This document shows positions 48,152 to 59,175 of a DNA stretch of 64,000 nt, piece after piece; the stretch's first letter is position 1; each line of letters begins with the position of its first letter. This DNA comes from Palaemon carinicauda (Eukaryota > Arthropoda > Malacostraca > Decapoda > Palaemonidae), in contig NC_090729.1 in the NCBI RefSeq assembly GCF_036898095.1, positions 72,835,102 through 72,899,101 of the forward strand. Direction: 5' to 3'. The notes under the pieces are model-generated. The model did no database searches. It saw only the letters and a list, made by a program, of their open reading frames with translations, and was not told the DNA's origin. Position numbers and translations under genes: made by a program.

Positions 48152-48966
48152 AAAAAAAGAAGAGAGAAGAGTGATTTTTTGAAGTTTGATTTACCTGCTT
48201 GAGAACATTAAGGCATCACATGTTGGGAAGGAGATTTACACTCTCCACTACCGGCACAGTGAGAGTATACTTCCCAGATGGTCCACTCCATACCCTACCC
48301 GAAGGATAGCATCAAAACAGATATAGAGGCACAGGTGTAAGCTGAACCCGCCTGTTAGGACTGAGACCAAGAAACTATGGAATCATCCTCCCCATATCTG
48401 TAATGACGGGGTTCCGGCCAAAAGCCGAGAGTCCTACCCCAAGCGTTGGATCCCCCTGGATTCCGAAGACCCAACACTTGAGAATAGTTCCGCCAAAAAG
48501 GTCCAAACCATCTTCGGGATGGCTGAGATCATCCAATACTCTTACATATAGCTTTGAGCACAAACACCTCCCAACCGTGACACCCTTCCCATTCATCAAA
48601 GCAGGCAGCAATACCGGATGTAGAAACATCCGCCCAAGTGGCAATAATAGATGTAGAAACATCCATGCCATAAAAAGAGAAAAAAAATAATAAACACACA
48701 TATATATGTAAATATATACACATACATATGGGAAATTTTACTCATAGGGTTGGGACAGCAACATGAAGGAAAGTTTATAATATTAGGAGAAGGTTGAAGC
48801 CATATAAAGAGTTAGAAAAAGATGAAAGAGAGAAATTTAGATTCGAACTGGGGGAGCAATTTCCCCAAGTTCGAGAGCCCTCTTGCCCGTCACCAAGTTT
48901 CAGCACGGGAATGAAATGCCGTGCTGAAGCTCAATGACTTCATCAAGGCATTCTCTCATTAAGAGG
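48152..48966 (-). other. LINE 5' UTR
   Basis: About 0.8 kb from the 5' end to the ORF1 start. It contains a duplicated GATGTAGAAACATCC palindrome (near 48,618 and 48,650) and a short (TA)n-like tract near 48,700. No ORF was recognised. Confidence 0.6.
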
Positions 48967-48978
48967 GCCATGGTCGGA
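48967..48978. repeat. 12-bp target-site duplication, right copy
   Basis: GCCATGGTCGGA, an exact copy of 42,513-42,524. The DIRS D RNase H region resumes immediately after it. Confidence 0.93.
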
Positions 48979-49795
48979 GGCCAAGTACCTAAAGACGAAG
49001 GTACCCTTACAACCGCCTCCACCGTCGGTCACCGTTCACACGGATGCCTCAAAAGAAGGGTGGGGAGGCCACTCTCACCATCGGAAAGTCCAAGGAACCT
49101 GGTCCTCCCTCTTCAAGACCTTCCACATCAACATTCTGGAAGCCATGGCAGTTTTTCTCTCACTGAAAAAACTGAAACTTCGCTGCTCAATCCACATCCG
49201 ACTGGTACTAGACAGCGAGGTCGTAATGAGATGCCTGAATCAACAGGGCTCGAGATCGCCTCAAATCAATCAAGTGATATTGGCCATCTTCCGGCTAGCG
49301 GAGAAGAAGAGATGGCACTTGTCAGCAGTTCACCTTCAAGGGTTCCGCAATGTGACGGCCGACGCTCTATCCAGGCTCAACACGATAGTCAGAATGGTCC
49401 CTAGACGCAAGATCATTCTCCTTCATCTTATGCAAAGTCCCAGGACTGCAGATAGACCTCTTTGCAATGAGCGACAACAAAAAGCTACCCCGGTATGTAG
49501 CCCCGTAAGAGGATCCTCTAGCGGAAGCAACGGACGCGATGTCTCTAGACTGGAACAGATGGTCCAAGATCTACCTGTTCCCTCCAAGCACCCTTCTGCT
49601 GAAAGTCCTCAACAAACTGAGATCCTTTCACGGAACAGCAGCAATAGTGGCCCACAAGTGGTCCTCATAACGGAACTACGCCTGAAGCTGATCCCGTTGC
49701 CGGATCCAGTTCTGACTCAGCAAGTGCAGAAGTCGACTGTCTCAGCTTCATCACAGAAAACCCAAAACCTTCATCTCATGATTTTCTCACCTTAG
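48979..49795 (+). pseudogene. DIRS D RNase H and ORF2 C-terminus
   Basis: Continuation of ORF2 after the LINE: HTDASKEGWGG near 49,040 and, in the frame 49,145-49,400, MAVFLSLKKL, RLVLDSEVVMRCLN and VHLQGFRNVTADALSR. The C-terminal extension (VAP, EDPLAEATDAMSLDWNRW, STLLLKVLNKLRSFH) is then in another frame. The frame of ORF3 is partly open across the same DNA (48,934-49,404). Confidence 0.82.
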
Positions 49796-50757
49796 CAGTC
49801 AAGAAAAAGTTTGGGATTTCAAGGGACAGTATTAACTTTCTAGAAGAATACAAGTAAAAATCAACGAGAAGACAATACGAGTCTTCCTGGAAGAAATGGG
49901 TCACCTTTGTCAAGGCAAAGAAACCAAAGGAGATTTCAACGGATTTCTGTTTATCCTTCTTCATCCATCTCCATGAACAAGGTTTAGCAGCCAACACGAT
50001 TGCCACGTGCAAATCTGCCCTGACCAGACCCTTGCTGTACGCCTTCCTGGTGGACTTCTCCAATGATATCTTCAACAAGATTCCAAAAGCCTGCGCTAAA
50101 CTTCGGCCCGCAGCTCCTCCGAGTCTCATTTCATGGTCCTTGGATAAGGTTCTTCACTTGGCATCAACCTTGAACAACGAAGACTGCTCTCTAAAAGACT
50201 TGACTCAAAAAGTGATATTCTTATTTGCACTAGCCTCAGGAGCCAGAGTTAGTGAAATAGTGTCCCTCTCGAGGGATGATGGCCACATTCAGTTCACAGA
50301 CTGTGGAGAACTAAACCTTTTTCCGGACCCAGCGTTTCTCGCCAAGAACGAGCTGCCCACTAAGAGGTGGGGTCCCTGGAGAATCTGCCCTCTGAAGGAA
50401 GAAGCATCCCTATGCCCAGTGGAATGCCTAAAGGTCTATCTTCGTAGAACTTCAGACTTTAAGGGAGGTCAGGTTTTCAGGGGAGAAACATCAGGTTCAA
50501 CATTAACCTTAAAACAACTAAGGGCGAAGATCACCTATTTCATTCGCAGAGCAGATCTAGATAGTACACCCGCAGGTCATGATCCGAGAAAAGTTGCTTC
50601 GTCTCTGAATTTCTTTCAAAATATGTCTTTAGAAAGTCTTCGCGCTTACACTGGATGGAAGTCATCCAGGGTCTTCTTCAAGCATTGCGCGAAACAATTA
50701 CAGGAAATCAAACATTATGTGGTGGCAGCAGGTAGTGTGCTAAAACCTGCCGCTTGA
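49796..50757 (+). pseudogene. DIRS D tyrosine recombinase (ORF3), catalytic Tyr lost
   Basis: The recombinase domain reads KKKFGISRDSINFLEEYK, then an in-frame TAA near 49,856, then an open frame to the TGA at 50,757. Arg (GARVSEIVSL) and HDPRKVASS are kept. The nucleophile position reads FFKHCAKQ: the TAT codon is TGC at 50,696-50,698, so Tyr is Cys. With the stop and this change the copy cannot integrate by itself. Confidence 0.9.
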
Positions 50758-51722
50758 TTTCTGCGAAAAACAGTGCACTAATTGGGACTTTTTAGTGAAG
50801 AGTGTACATGATGGACTCTTACGGTGTATCATGTTGAGTGATGTGTGTAGTACATGACACTATAGACTGTTCTAATTACACGGGTGACAAAAAGCATAAA
50901 AGACTGACACATGTGCCATGCATATTTATATTCAAGTGTTCCTTTTGTAACAACAGAATCCATAGTGAAATATTCCATATTTCCCATAGAGTGGCTTATG
51001 TTCCCTTTTCAGATGAAACCTTATTAATTTTTCTGTTATTACTAATTATGCTTTCTCACAGAAATGTTCAGTGAAAATTGTGATTGATTGTACATGTTAC
51101 AACCCTTGATTTCTATATTCTATTTGTTAATAAACATAGTTAGGAATCTTTGCATCTCATTTCGCCCCAAATATCCTAAAACATACAAATAAAGGGTGTT
51201 AGAGCTACTTTTTATCTTCTTATTTTTGGAAAAATATTCAGAACAAAGGTTATTACTGTTCCAAGCAAACAATCATCAGATTATATGTTATGCTATTGAG
51301 TTCAGTCCCTAGTAATGACTGATTGTACCAATCTGTTTACCTTACTGATTTAAAGTTTCCTACATGAATGTAAACCTGTCTATCTTGTCTCCAATGAACA
51401 AAAAGACTTGGGAGGTATCAGTAACCTACACAGATCAATTCCATTCAGAGTACAAACTATGCTTTATGTATATGAGGACACTAATACACAACTTGTTTGC
51501 TGAGACTTGTTCCTTGAACTCACAATCCTCGGGTTTTTCTCCTAGAGTCTTCCAAGACTCTTCCCTGTAGGGGGCAGGAAGCACTGGCATAGTCCATAAT
51601 CAGTTGAATGGTGTATGACGGTAACACCAGGTGTCTCTGGGTCTAGACGACCAAGGAAAATTTATCTCGAGATGATTGGCACTATTGAAAATCCACAGAT
51701 ACATTAATGCTCTGGTAAACTT
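50758..51722 (+). other. DIRS D 3' non-coding segment
   Basis: AT-rich stretch between the recombinase stop and the internal complementary region. AATAAA-like motifs occur near 51,130 and 51,187. Nothing coding was recognised. Confidence 0.5.
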
Positions 51723-51814
51723 CCATCAGGACGACATGGCCTGAGCCCCAAAAACGGATTTTGAGCGAAGCGAAAAATCTATTTTTGGGTGAGGTAGCCA
51801 TGTCGTCCTGATGG
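51723..51814 (+). repeat. DIRS D internal complementary region (92 bp)
   Basis: Same 92-bp palindromic block as in A-C. It carries GGCCTGAG (found at D's left terminus as CTCAGGCC) and GTGAGGTAG (found at D's right terminus as CTACCTCAC). Other copies have TTGAG and GAGATAG there. Confidence 0.9.
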
Positions 51815-51889
51815 ACTCACCCTCTTTTGACAAAGGATAAATGAATCCCTCCCTAATATAATGTATCTGTAGCACCTAAGTAACTCTAC

Positions 51890-52225
51890 AAAGAATGACT
51901 AGATGGCACCACGCGGCGGCGTGCTGGCGCCCAATTACAGTATGAGTAGGAGTATTGCCTTAATAACGGCTCTCCTACAATTCTTGCCACTTTTCACCTC
52001 TCGGAGCGTAAACACTATTAGGGGTGTAGATAGCTATGTGGCGTGTCAAGAATACGTCCTCTGATCTTATGCGATATCCCTATAAGATAATACAAGGGAT
52101 ACTCGCGCCAGGAGTTCTGGATACCTTTAGTAAAATTCTCTGGGATATATCACTGTAGTTGAATATAAGCTACTAAGAAGGAACTTCCATCAGGACGACA
52201 TGGCTACCTCACCAAAAAATAGATT
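51890..52225 (+). repeat. DIRS D right inverted terminal repeat
   Basis: Inverted partner of 36,897-37,230, ending in the right-type terminus next to TTATATATA. Confidence 0.85.
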
Positions 52226-52246
52226 TTTCGCTTCGCTCAAAATCCG

Positions 52247-52263
52247 TTATATATATATATATA
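52247..52263. repeat. short (TA)n tract between DIRS D and E
   Basis: TTATATATATATATAAA separates the right end of D from the truncated 3' edge of E. It matches the (TA)n tract on D's left side. Confidence 0.85.
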
Positions 52264-52503
52264 AAGTGTTGGAGACTCCCTCCTACCTGAAGCATCTCAT
52301 TGCTTCGGTTGTCCGGAGGGTTTACCTCCCCGACCGCATCCTTCCCTGCCTCGTGAGGGATGTCTTGAGGAGCCCCTTCGGGATCCTTTACGTTTCGGAT
52401 GAAAGGTAGTGGTTTGCCTCTCAAACCCAGGGTTGAACGCTGGTGACTGGGCAACCAGCTGTTAAGGCACCACTTGGAATGTGGTCTGTGGTTGAGCAAC
52501 CAC

Positions 52504-54257
52504 TTAAGGCACCGCGGTCATGGTGACTGTAGGATGTTGCTGGGCAGGCCGAGAGGGTAGTCTAGGCTTCTTCGCCTTTCTTTTAGGTTGGGGACCCGCA
52601 TCCGGGGAAGACTTCCTTTTTGACGAGATGCCCCACTTCTGGAGAAGGTTCCTATTCCCCATGGCGGCTTTCTCGACTATCTCTTTGACCACTTTATTCG
52701 GGAAAAGGTCTTTACCCCAGATGTTGGAGGATATCAGCTTCCTGAGTTCATGTTTTATTGTTGCTGCAGCAAACACAAACTCTCTACAGGCTCTCCTAGC
52801 CTTCATGAAAGCGTACAGGTCCTTCACTAGTGTGACCATATGCATTTTGGCCAGGACCATGAGCATGTCTAGGGTGCTTTTTTGGCCTGCACACATCTCT
52901 ATGCAGTTCTGCAGGGATAGGGATGCAGCAAGTCTCTCCTTCGTCTCTTGTTCCCTGTGCAAGAGAAAGTCTGGCAGTTTAGGGAGATTTTCGCTGCACT
53001 GATGTTCCGCGATATCTGCATCCAACTTCCCTACTGAGAAGGTTAGGTGGACTTCCTTCCATTCCTTCTCTTCCATGGGCAGGGCTAACGACAGAGGCCT
53101 ACACTCTTCTAATGCAGGACATGGTTTGCCTGCCTCTACTGCCTTGGCAACAGCTTTAAATGCCTTCAACGTAAAGGGGAAGGCTATTGAAGCAGGAGCA
53201 AGAAAGGTAGGGTGTTTCTTGCTCAAGGCGGACACTTTCAAGTTTGTGTAGCCCGCCTTCTTCAGGCTGCTTGACAAGAGAGCCTGTGCCTTATCGTGTT
53301 CGAAATCCATGCCCTCCTTCGGTTCCGTCTCCTCTTTTGCGCTGGCTCATGCTTCAGTCGAATGAAGCAGTCAAGGTAAGCATCAAGGTTTGGCCAGAAC
53401 TGGATGTCATCTAAGGGGACGGCTCCCATCTTCTCAGAGATGTAGAGCTTGCCGTTGGTAATCGGCATATACTCTGCGTACCTCCAGGGATTCGTCTCGG
53501 AGCAGGGTGGGAGGTCTTGGACTCTAAGTCGCTTGAATGACCCTCGGGAGGCGGTGATCCGTGCTTCATGGAGCTCTTTTTCAAGCTTCGCTTCCCTTGC
53601 TTCACCTTGCTTGCGAATATTCTCCATCAGCGCAGTGATATGAGCCAAAACTGCCAGGCTCATGTTTTCCAATGGAGGGGTTGGAGCAGAAGACGTAGAA
53701 GCTGTCGGCTCCAGTGCCGGCACAGGAGGAAGGGACTCCGACTCGACTTCATCTTCTTCTTCGGGAGGCAGAGTAGACTCCTCCTCGGGATCATCCCTAA
53801 GGAGATCCTTCTCAGTATCCGTGGACACTTCAGACATCCTTTCCTCCTGGTGGATGTCCATGCCTTGCAACGCCTCACTGACATCCGTCTCGATGGCAAT
53901 CTGGACACAGGGAGGTCCAGGTCATGTTTGGGGCAAGACAGCTTCACTACCCGCCTTAGGGAACAGCAAGTTACGCATCCTGTCGTTAGGTAGGTACGGT
54001 CCCGGAGAGTTCTTTTGGAACCCCCGTACCCACTTGCGCAACTTTTCTCGTGCTGCATCCCTCGACTCCGTTGACTTGGGGTCGTCGAAACCTTCGGCCA
54101 CCATGGCCAAGCAAACTTTGCAGTTCTGGGGGTCCTAGTACCGGAAGGTTTCGGTGGTAATGGTGCAGGCGGCATGAGACCTGCACATTTTGTGACCACA
54201 GAAGTTCCGACTCCTGTGGTTACAGAAGATTACCTCACACTTCATTTTGGGCTCCTC
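52504..54257 (-). pseudogene. DIRS E gag-like protein (ORF1)
   Basis: Begins GAGGAG after a CAG acceptor (54,258-54,260). The Cys/His domain is recognisable (KC-x4-C, CGH-x2-CRSHA-x2-C), but the Trp of WDPQ is a TAG stop. Conserved blocks continue in shifted frames: REKLRKWVRGFQKN (54,110-53,922), NPWRYAEYMPI (53,870-53,262), then LSKKHPTF, RRACREFVF and LISSNIWGKDLFPN (53,310-52,504). The C-terminus has KRKSS and QPKRKAKKPRLPSRP and lacks the stop found at this point in C and D, ending about ten codons later. Confidence 0.83.
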
Positions 54258-54740
54258 CTGTAAAGAAAGGAAAAATGAGTATGCGGTTGTTTATCACTCT
54301 TGATAAACAGGTTATGCAATATATTAATATTTGAACCATTATAGCTTAGGATAGTAAGCTAGAAAGGAAATAGGAAAGAAACATACTTGTGCCTCCTATC
54401 CAGCCAATTGCTGTGACCTCCCCAATATTAATGTTAGAATTTTCTTATTAAGGGAATTCAAAAGAAAAGGGTTCTAACCTCTGGGAATATAATTAGTGTA
54501 TACAAATACTAACCCTAAACTAAATGTTTTAATATTGTGGGGTAAGTTATAAAACTGATTACTATCAGTGTTTTGAAGGAATACTTCCCTTCAATATAGA
54601 ATTGGTCTCAACAATAGAATGTGAAAGGATACACAGGGTATGTTGGAAAAATAAACTACTGTATAATCTATACTATAGTTTTCTGTCTGCAGTATATACT
54701 ATACTGGAAATATACTGGCTACTGTATAATCATATACTGT

Positions 54741-54960
54741 AGTTCAGCCGGGATGTTGCTGGCTAGGCTAGTACCTGGCGGCACCGGTCCAACCGGCATG
54801 TTGCTGGCTGGGTTAGTACCTGGCGGCACCGGTCCAGCCGGCATGCCGCCGGTTGGGTTAGTACCTAGCGGCACCGGTCTAACCGGCATGCTGCCAGTTG
54901 GGTTAGTACCTGGTGGCACCGGTCCACGCCAGCTGGGTTAGTACCTGGCGGCACTAGCCG
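54741..54960. repeat. 45-bp minisatellite, about five units
   Basis: Tandem units with core TTAGTACCTGGCGGCACCGG and CCGGCATG between 54,741 and 54,960, slightly diverged from unit to unit, in the DIRS E leader. Confidence 0.9.
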
Positions 54961-55412
54961 ACAGAAAGAGAGAAAGCATGAAATGAAGGGCTACCTTATT
55001 AATGTATATACAGTAAATAAGGGTGTAGGTATGTAACCTTACTGCCTTCTTCCAGAATGAGGGTTCAAATGGAAGGGAAGAATGAATCATTCAAGCTTCC
55101 ACCCAGCCACAAGCTCTGTTGCCGGCACTGCCGGATTCAAGGATGTGGACGGCAGTCCAAGGGAGGACTGAAGAACACTCAAAGGCAAAAGGGGTCTCCC
55201 ACCAGCAGCCGTCATAACCGGCACAACCTTTCCCGGGGCCTTGCCTCCGTAGGGGAAAGTCGGAGCGGCTATCAAGCCGCCTAAATAGGAACCCGGCCGG
55301 CACTACTATCTACCCGGCAAGCGGGGAGAATGTAGGACGACAGCCACAGAGTTTCGATAGCTAGGCTATCATTAAAGGAAAGAGAGGGGCAGGGAAAGGG
55401 TCATGTATGTAG

Positions 55413-55652
55413 TGTTAGGAGAAGGCGGCAGGATTGGTGCCATTCCAAACAGGGGTGAAACTTCGTTTCAATATCGGCGCCATCCTAGGCGGAACAAGAA
55501 TATCTATTCTTCAACCTAGGGTCTGCCGACTATGTTAGGAGAAGGCGGCAGGATTGCCGCCATTTCCAAACAGGAGTGAATCTGCGTTTCAATATCGGCG
55601 CCATTCTAGGCGGCAGAAGAATATTTATTCCTCAGCCTTGGGTCTGCTGAAA
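55413..55652. repeat. 120-bp tandem duplication
   Basis: TGTTAGGAGAAGGCGGCAGG starts at 55,413 and again at 55,533. The following 100 bases match with some substitutions. Confidence 0.88.
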
Positions 55653-56405
55653 CAAGACTTGTCTTCTAGACCACAGGGGAGAAGGTGGTGGCATTATACT
55701 ACCACTTCAGGTGCGGCTTAGGGAGGCTAAACCTCCTACGCCGGCAACTATAAGACGGCAGGGGATGACTACTCACCCTGCAGCTCAGCCGCCTGTGACA
55801 AGACTGAATACTCTGAGGTTCTGTCGAAAACCCAAGCCGGGACACTCACCGGCAAGGGTGGGAGACAGGAAACACTAGCCTAGTCAAGCTGGAGTGTACT
55901 ACTCTATGGTGAGACCAAGATAGGGTTGTCGCCTATGGCGACCCTCAGGGAAGGTGGGATCACCCTTAAATTTCCACAGGAGACGAGTATCAAGTTATAT
56001 AATTAATTCTAGGAGATATACTATCTCCTGTTGAATTGATAAAACGATACACGAGGGTAAACGGGGATAATGTATGAAAGCATACTAAAGCGCCTAGGCT
56101 TTAAAGTGATCTCGGTTACCTATATCGCCGAAACTCTAACGTATACGATCGACATAAGAGGAAGAGGAAAATTGTATGCATAATCATATCTTCACTTGTA
56201 TAATTGTGCCTAAATAGCTATAATTCATTAAAGCTAAAAACCCGGAATGTCGTTCTGCTGACTAAATAAAGCATGCATGATGAACGACAGCGCTCAACAT
56301 GGCGCCTCCGGTGACCGGCCACGCTTCAAAAACCACATTAAATTATACTAATTTCACTGTGAAGCAGGAGCTAAGAATTATACACTGTAAAGATTAAATA
56401 TTCAA

Positions 56406-56438
56406 CTTTCCAGAGGCAGAAGATGCTGGAGAATGCAT
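56406..56438 (-). other. DIRS E leader micro-ORF
   Basis: The minus-strand ATG at 56,438 opens 11 codons (MHSPASSASGK) ending at GGAAAG before TTGAATA. It is one codon shorter than in A, C and D but keeps phase and the SASGK ending. Confidence 0.5.
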
Positions 56439-56499
56439 GATAAATCTTCTCAAGAACGATCAAGAACGTTAGATAACAAGGAAAACCACCGTGTAAGAT

Positions 56500-56820
56500 C
56501 GCTACCAAAAAAGGAATGAGCGCCATCTTGGAGACTTGTAATAGTATGGGAAAAAGGGTAACCTTGATAACGGCTCCCCTTCAGTTTCGCCACTCTTCCC
56601 CCTCGAAGCGAAAATGCTATTCGGGGCGAATATTGCCATGTGTCATATCAAGATATACATCCCCTGATATTATGCGATATCCTTAAGAAAAATTTTAAGG
56701 ATATTTGCACCAGGAGTTAGAATTCTGGAGACCTAAGGTCAATTCTCTGGGAATATCACTGTAGCCAAATATCCCTTAGAAAGCTACCTAAAGGAACCTT
56801 CCATCAGGACGTCATGGCCA
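56500..56820 (-). repeat. DIRS E terminal repeat (single copy)
   Basis: Homologous to the ITRs of the other copies (AGTTAGAATTCTGG, CCCCTCGAAGCG and GCCATCTTGG blocks). Its partner arm is missing because of the truncation. Confidence 0.82.
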
Positions 56821-56861
56821 TCTCATCCGAAAATAGATTTTTTGCTTCGCTTCAAAATCCA

Positions 56862-56868
56862 TTATATA

Positions 56869-56917
<49 letters not shown>

Positions 56918-56944
56918 ACATATGTATATACACACACACACATA

Positions 56945-57009
<65 letters not shown>

Positions 57010-57030
57010 GTATATACACACACACACATA

Positions 57031-57112
<82 letters not shown>

Positions 57113-57136
57113 CATATATATACAGTATATATATAT
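56862..57136. repeat. (TA)n/(CA)n compound microsatellite
   Basis: About 275 bp of TA repeats with two interspersed ACACACACACACA blocks (near 56,931 and 57,016). It separates the tip of DIRS E from the BEL fragment. Confidence 0.96.
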
Positions 57137-57536
57137 CCCTAGAGTTGGAGATTTATGCTTGTTGATTCTGGACGAGGTCAATCGAGAGGAGTACCCTTTG
57201 ACCCGTATACTCGAAGTATACCCAGGTCGAGATGGACACATTAGAACAGTCAAGGTCCGCTCTGCAAATGGAGAGTATGTACGTCCAGTCAACCGACTCA
57301 TACCTTTGGAGGTTAACGAAAATGGCCAAACACTATCCGAACCAAGTGAGGAGGAACCTTCTAACACCCCTCCTCTTGAAAATCTCAACAGTCCTCCTAG
57401 AGACCAACTGGCCGAGAGAAATGATGAGACCATAGCCGATACTAGGTCTCCTGTAGTCATCGCGGCGCCCCGCCACGACAGGCCTACACGGGCCTCTGCT
57501 GAACGTGCACGAGCCCTATTCCGGGAGATCTTGTAG
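57137..57536 (+). pseudogene. BEL/Pao pol C-terminal fragment
   Basis: About 130 codons of the C-terminal domain that follows integrase in BEL/Pao polyproteins (DUF5641-type): [50 protein letters not shown]. The stop TAG lies at 57,534-57,536. The upstream polyprotein is missing; the (TA)n tract begins just before VGD. It is probably the remains of a BEL element whose 3' LTR follows. Confidence 0.85.
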
Positions 57537-57893
57537 TAGCTTTACATAGTCTTCATCAACCATGTGAAGGGCTGCTGAAGTTTTGATTTGTCCTTCCCTC
57601 CGCTCTTGTCTTGCAGTTGTAGTTACCTTTTTGTACTAAGTCACAGTTAACTCTGTTTTACTTCCGCTTGTAATCGTACCACTTTTGTTTGACTCTCGCT
57701 TGTAAATCGTACTTCGCACTCATCACGTACGCGGTTGCGGTTCAATTTAATGCCAATTGCTGACATAGCATAGCGCAACTAATCACATTCATTCTTTATT
57801 CATTTAGTATACTCATCTTATATACTAACATCTAATCCACATTGCATTAGTCTACACTAACCCTTCTCTTTTTTCCTCCCTTTATCCCCAGGG
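57537..57893 (+). other. BEL 3' untranslated segment
   Basis: T/C-rich non-coding DNA between the BEL pol stop and the proposed LTR start. Nothing was recognised in it. Confidence 0.45.
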
Positions 57894-59175
57894 TGTGAAG
57901 AATTTTCTTCACTACTCTTCTTCTTCATAGTTTATACGTAGACTTTGTTATTGTTCGTGACGTCACGGCAGGGAAAAATGTGAGTAATGTGTCTTTCTTA
58001 AGCGAGTGTCCCAAGATTAATACTTTTGTATTTTTGTATACATTATTCTACCGTAAGTATTTAGGTACAGTATTTTAAATCTCTTAATTACAACTCAAGT
58101 CTGCTAGTCTAGGAGGTATGGTTGTCCACACACGTAAGCCCGACTTGCTAAATTACCTTTTAGTTTCATTTTTTATTCTGTATGCCAGATGTTTAGAGTT
58201 AGGATTATCTTTGTCCCCTGGAGTTGCAAGATTTCTCTTTGTATTCTAAATAAGTGTATTGCTTAAAACTCACCTCACAAGTATTTCAAGCCTGTCCTAA
58301 ATGAGAGTTGGCACCTCAAGACCGTAGGCCTACGCACCAAGATACGCTTTTTTTGGGGGGAAGGAGGGAGGACGCAGCTGACCTGAAATCGACTCACAAA
58401 CATACAGGCCACAGTACGAAACGGAGCTGCCAAGTCAGGCTCCAATGTCAACCTCGTGTCCCACTCTCCATCACTAGCCTGTCCCCTTACACCATAACTA
58501 ATCAAGATTACGTAGAGGAGGTCAAGCAGATAACCAGTGTCAGTGCAAAGCTGCTAATTCTACTGCACGTCGGTTCCAGTCTTGGGGGCTAGTTGGAGGG
58601 GACCGTTGACTCTGCAAAATAAGTGCTGTAGGCCTAGTGAGCAAACTGAAGACCGCCACATTTAGGACACGGGCGCCCACAACAGAAAAAATCTTGTGAG
58701 TTCAACTAATGGCCATTCCCCCTTTAGATAAGTTTCAATTTCTCATAAGTTAAGTTTAGGTATTATTTTGGCATTACATCTTTCGGGCTGCGTGCATGAA
58801 AATGAATGTACTCATACTTTTTTGATCTTGGTAATTGCTTGAGGTTACTGACCACATGTTGGGACCTCACAGCAGCCTACCGCACAAATTGTTGATCAGA
58901 ATTTTTTGACTCTTATTTATTCTGTTTGAGGGTTAATCCACAAGTTAATTCCATTTAACATTTTCAAATTTTTTGTGTTGTAAATTCACTTATCCATTTT
59001 ATCATATGTAAAACTTATAATTGAGTTACTGATATTTTTTACAATTTTTAATTTTGTTGTGTTAAAATCATCGAGTTATTTCCATTCCTTTTTACTGTAA
59101 TAAATCATTTGGAATAGCTTACACATTTTGGTATCTTTAACCACATTATATGAATTTTACCAATTTATACTATGG
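57894..59175 (+). repeat. probable BEL/Pao LTR (limits approximate)
   Basis: It lies between the end of one BEL pol and the leader of another BEL gag. It may start at TGTGAAGAATTTTCTTC (57,894). An AATAAATC poly(A)-type signal is near 59,099. The end is uncertain: two TGG-starting candidate primer sites follow (TGGGACGGGTCAG at about 59,174 and TGGTATCAGCGAG near 59,232), but neither is a clear match to an animal tRNA that I can name. A second LTR for comparison is not in the window. Confidence 0.4.

Larger units (their letters stand above)
42525..48966 (-). mobile_element. full-length non-LTR retrotransposon (RNase H-bearing, I/Jockey-like)
   Basis: A 6,442-bp element inserted in ORF2 of DIRS D on the opposite strand, with a 12-bp target duplication. 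Minus-strand order: 5' UTR of about 0.8 kb, ORF1, a 14-bp gap, ORF2 (endonuclease, RT, RNase H), a short 3' UTR and a TCAA-repeat tail (four ATTGATTG-type units on the plus strand at 42,525-42,540). One frameshift in ORF2 is the only visible defect. The apurinic-type endonuclease, CCHC ORF1 and RNase H place it in the I/Jockey group; the exact clade was not determined. Confidence 0.93.
54258..56405 (-). other. DIRS E leader / putative intron
   Basis: 2.15 kb non-coding, with the same ordered landmarks as the leaders of A and B (AGCTTAGGATAG, then CCAATTGCTGTGACCTCC near 54,400). It includes a 45-bp minisatellite and a 120-bp tandem duplication listed separately. Confidence 0.6.
52264..56861 (-). 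mobile_element. truncated DIRS-type element copy E
   Basis: The gag-proximal part of a DIRS element on the minus strand: ITR at the high-coordinate end, micro-ORF, 2.15-kb leader, gag, and the first about 30 codons of ORF2 up to the NEMLxVGG motif, where it is cut by (TA)n at 52,263. RT, RNase H, recombinase, internal region and the other ITR are absent. The outer tip at 56,820-56,861 is of the right-end type (ATCTCA, then GATTTTTTGCTTCGC, then AAAATCC), although the gag-proximal end of A-D is always of the left-end type. Confidence 0.85.

Noticed and set aside
54621..54941. 106-residue Gly/Pro-rich repetitive ORF
   Set aside because: It is the translation of the 45-bp minisatellite in the DIRS E leader and is not conserved in other copies.
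56812..57165. Long Tyr/Ile-rich ORFs on both strands
   Set aside because: Translation of the (TA)n/(CA)n microsatellite; low-complexity artefact.
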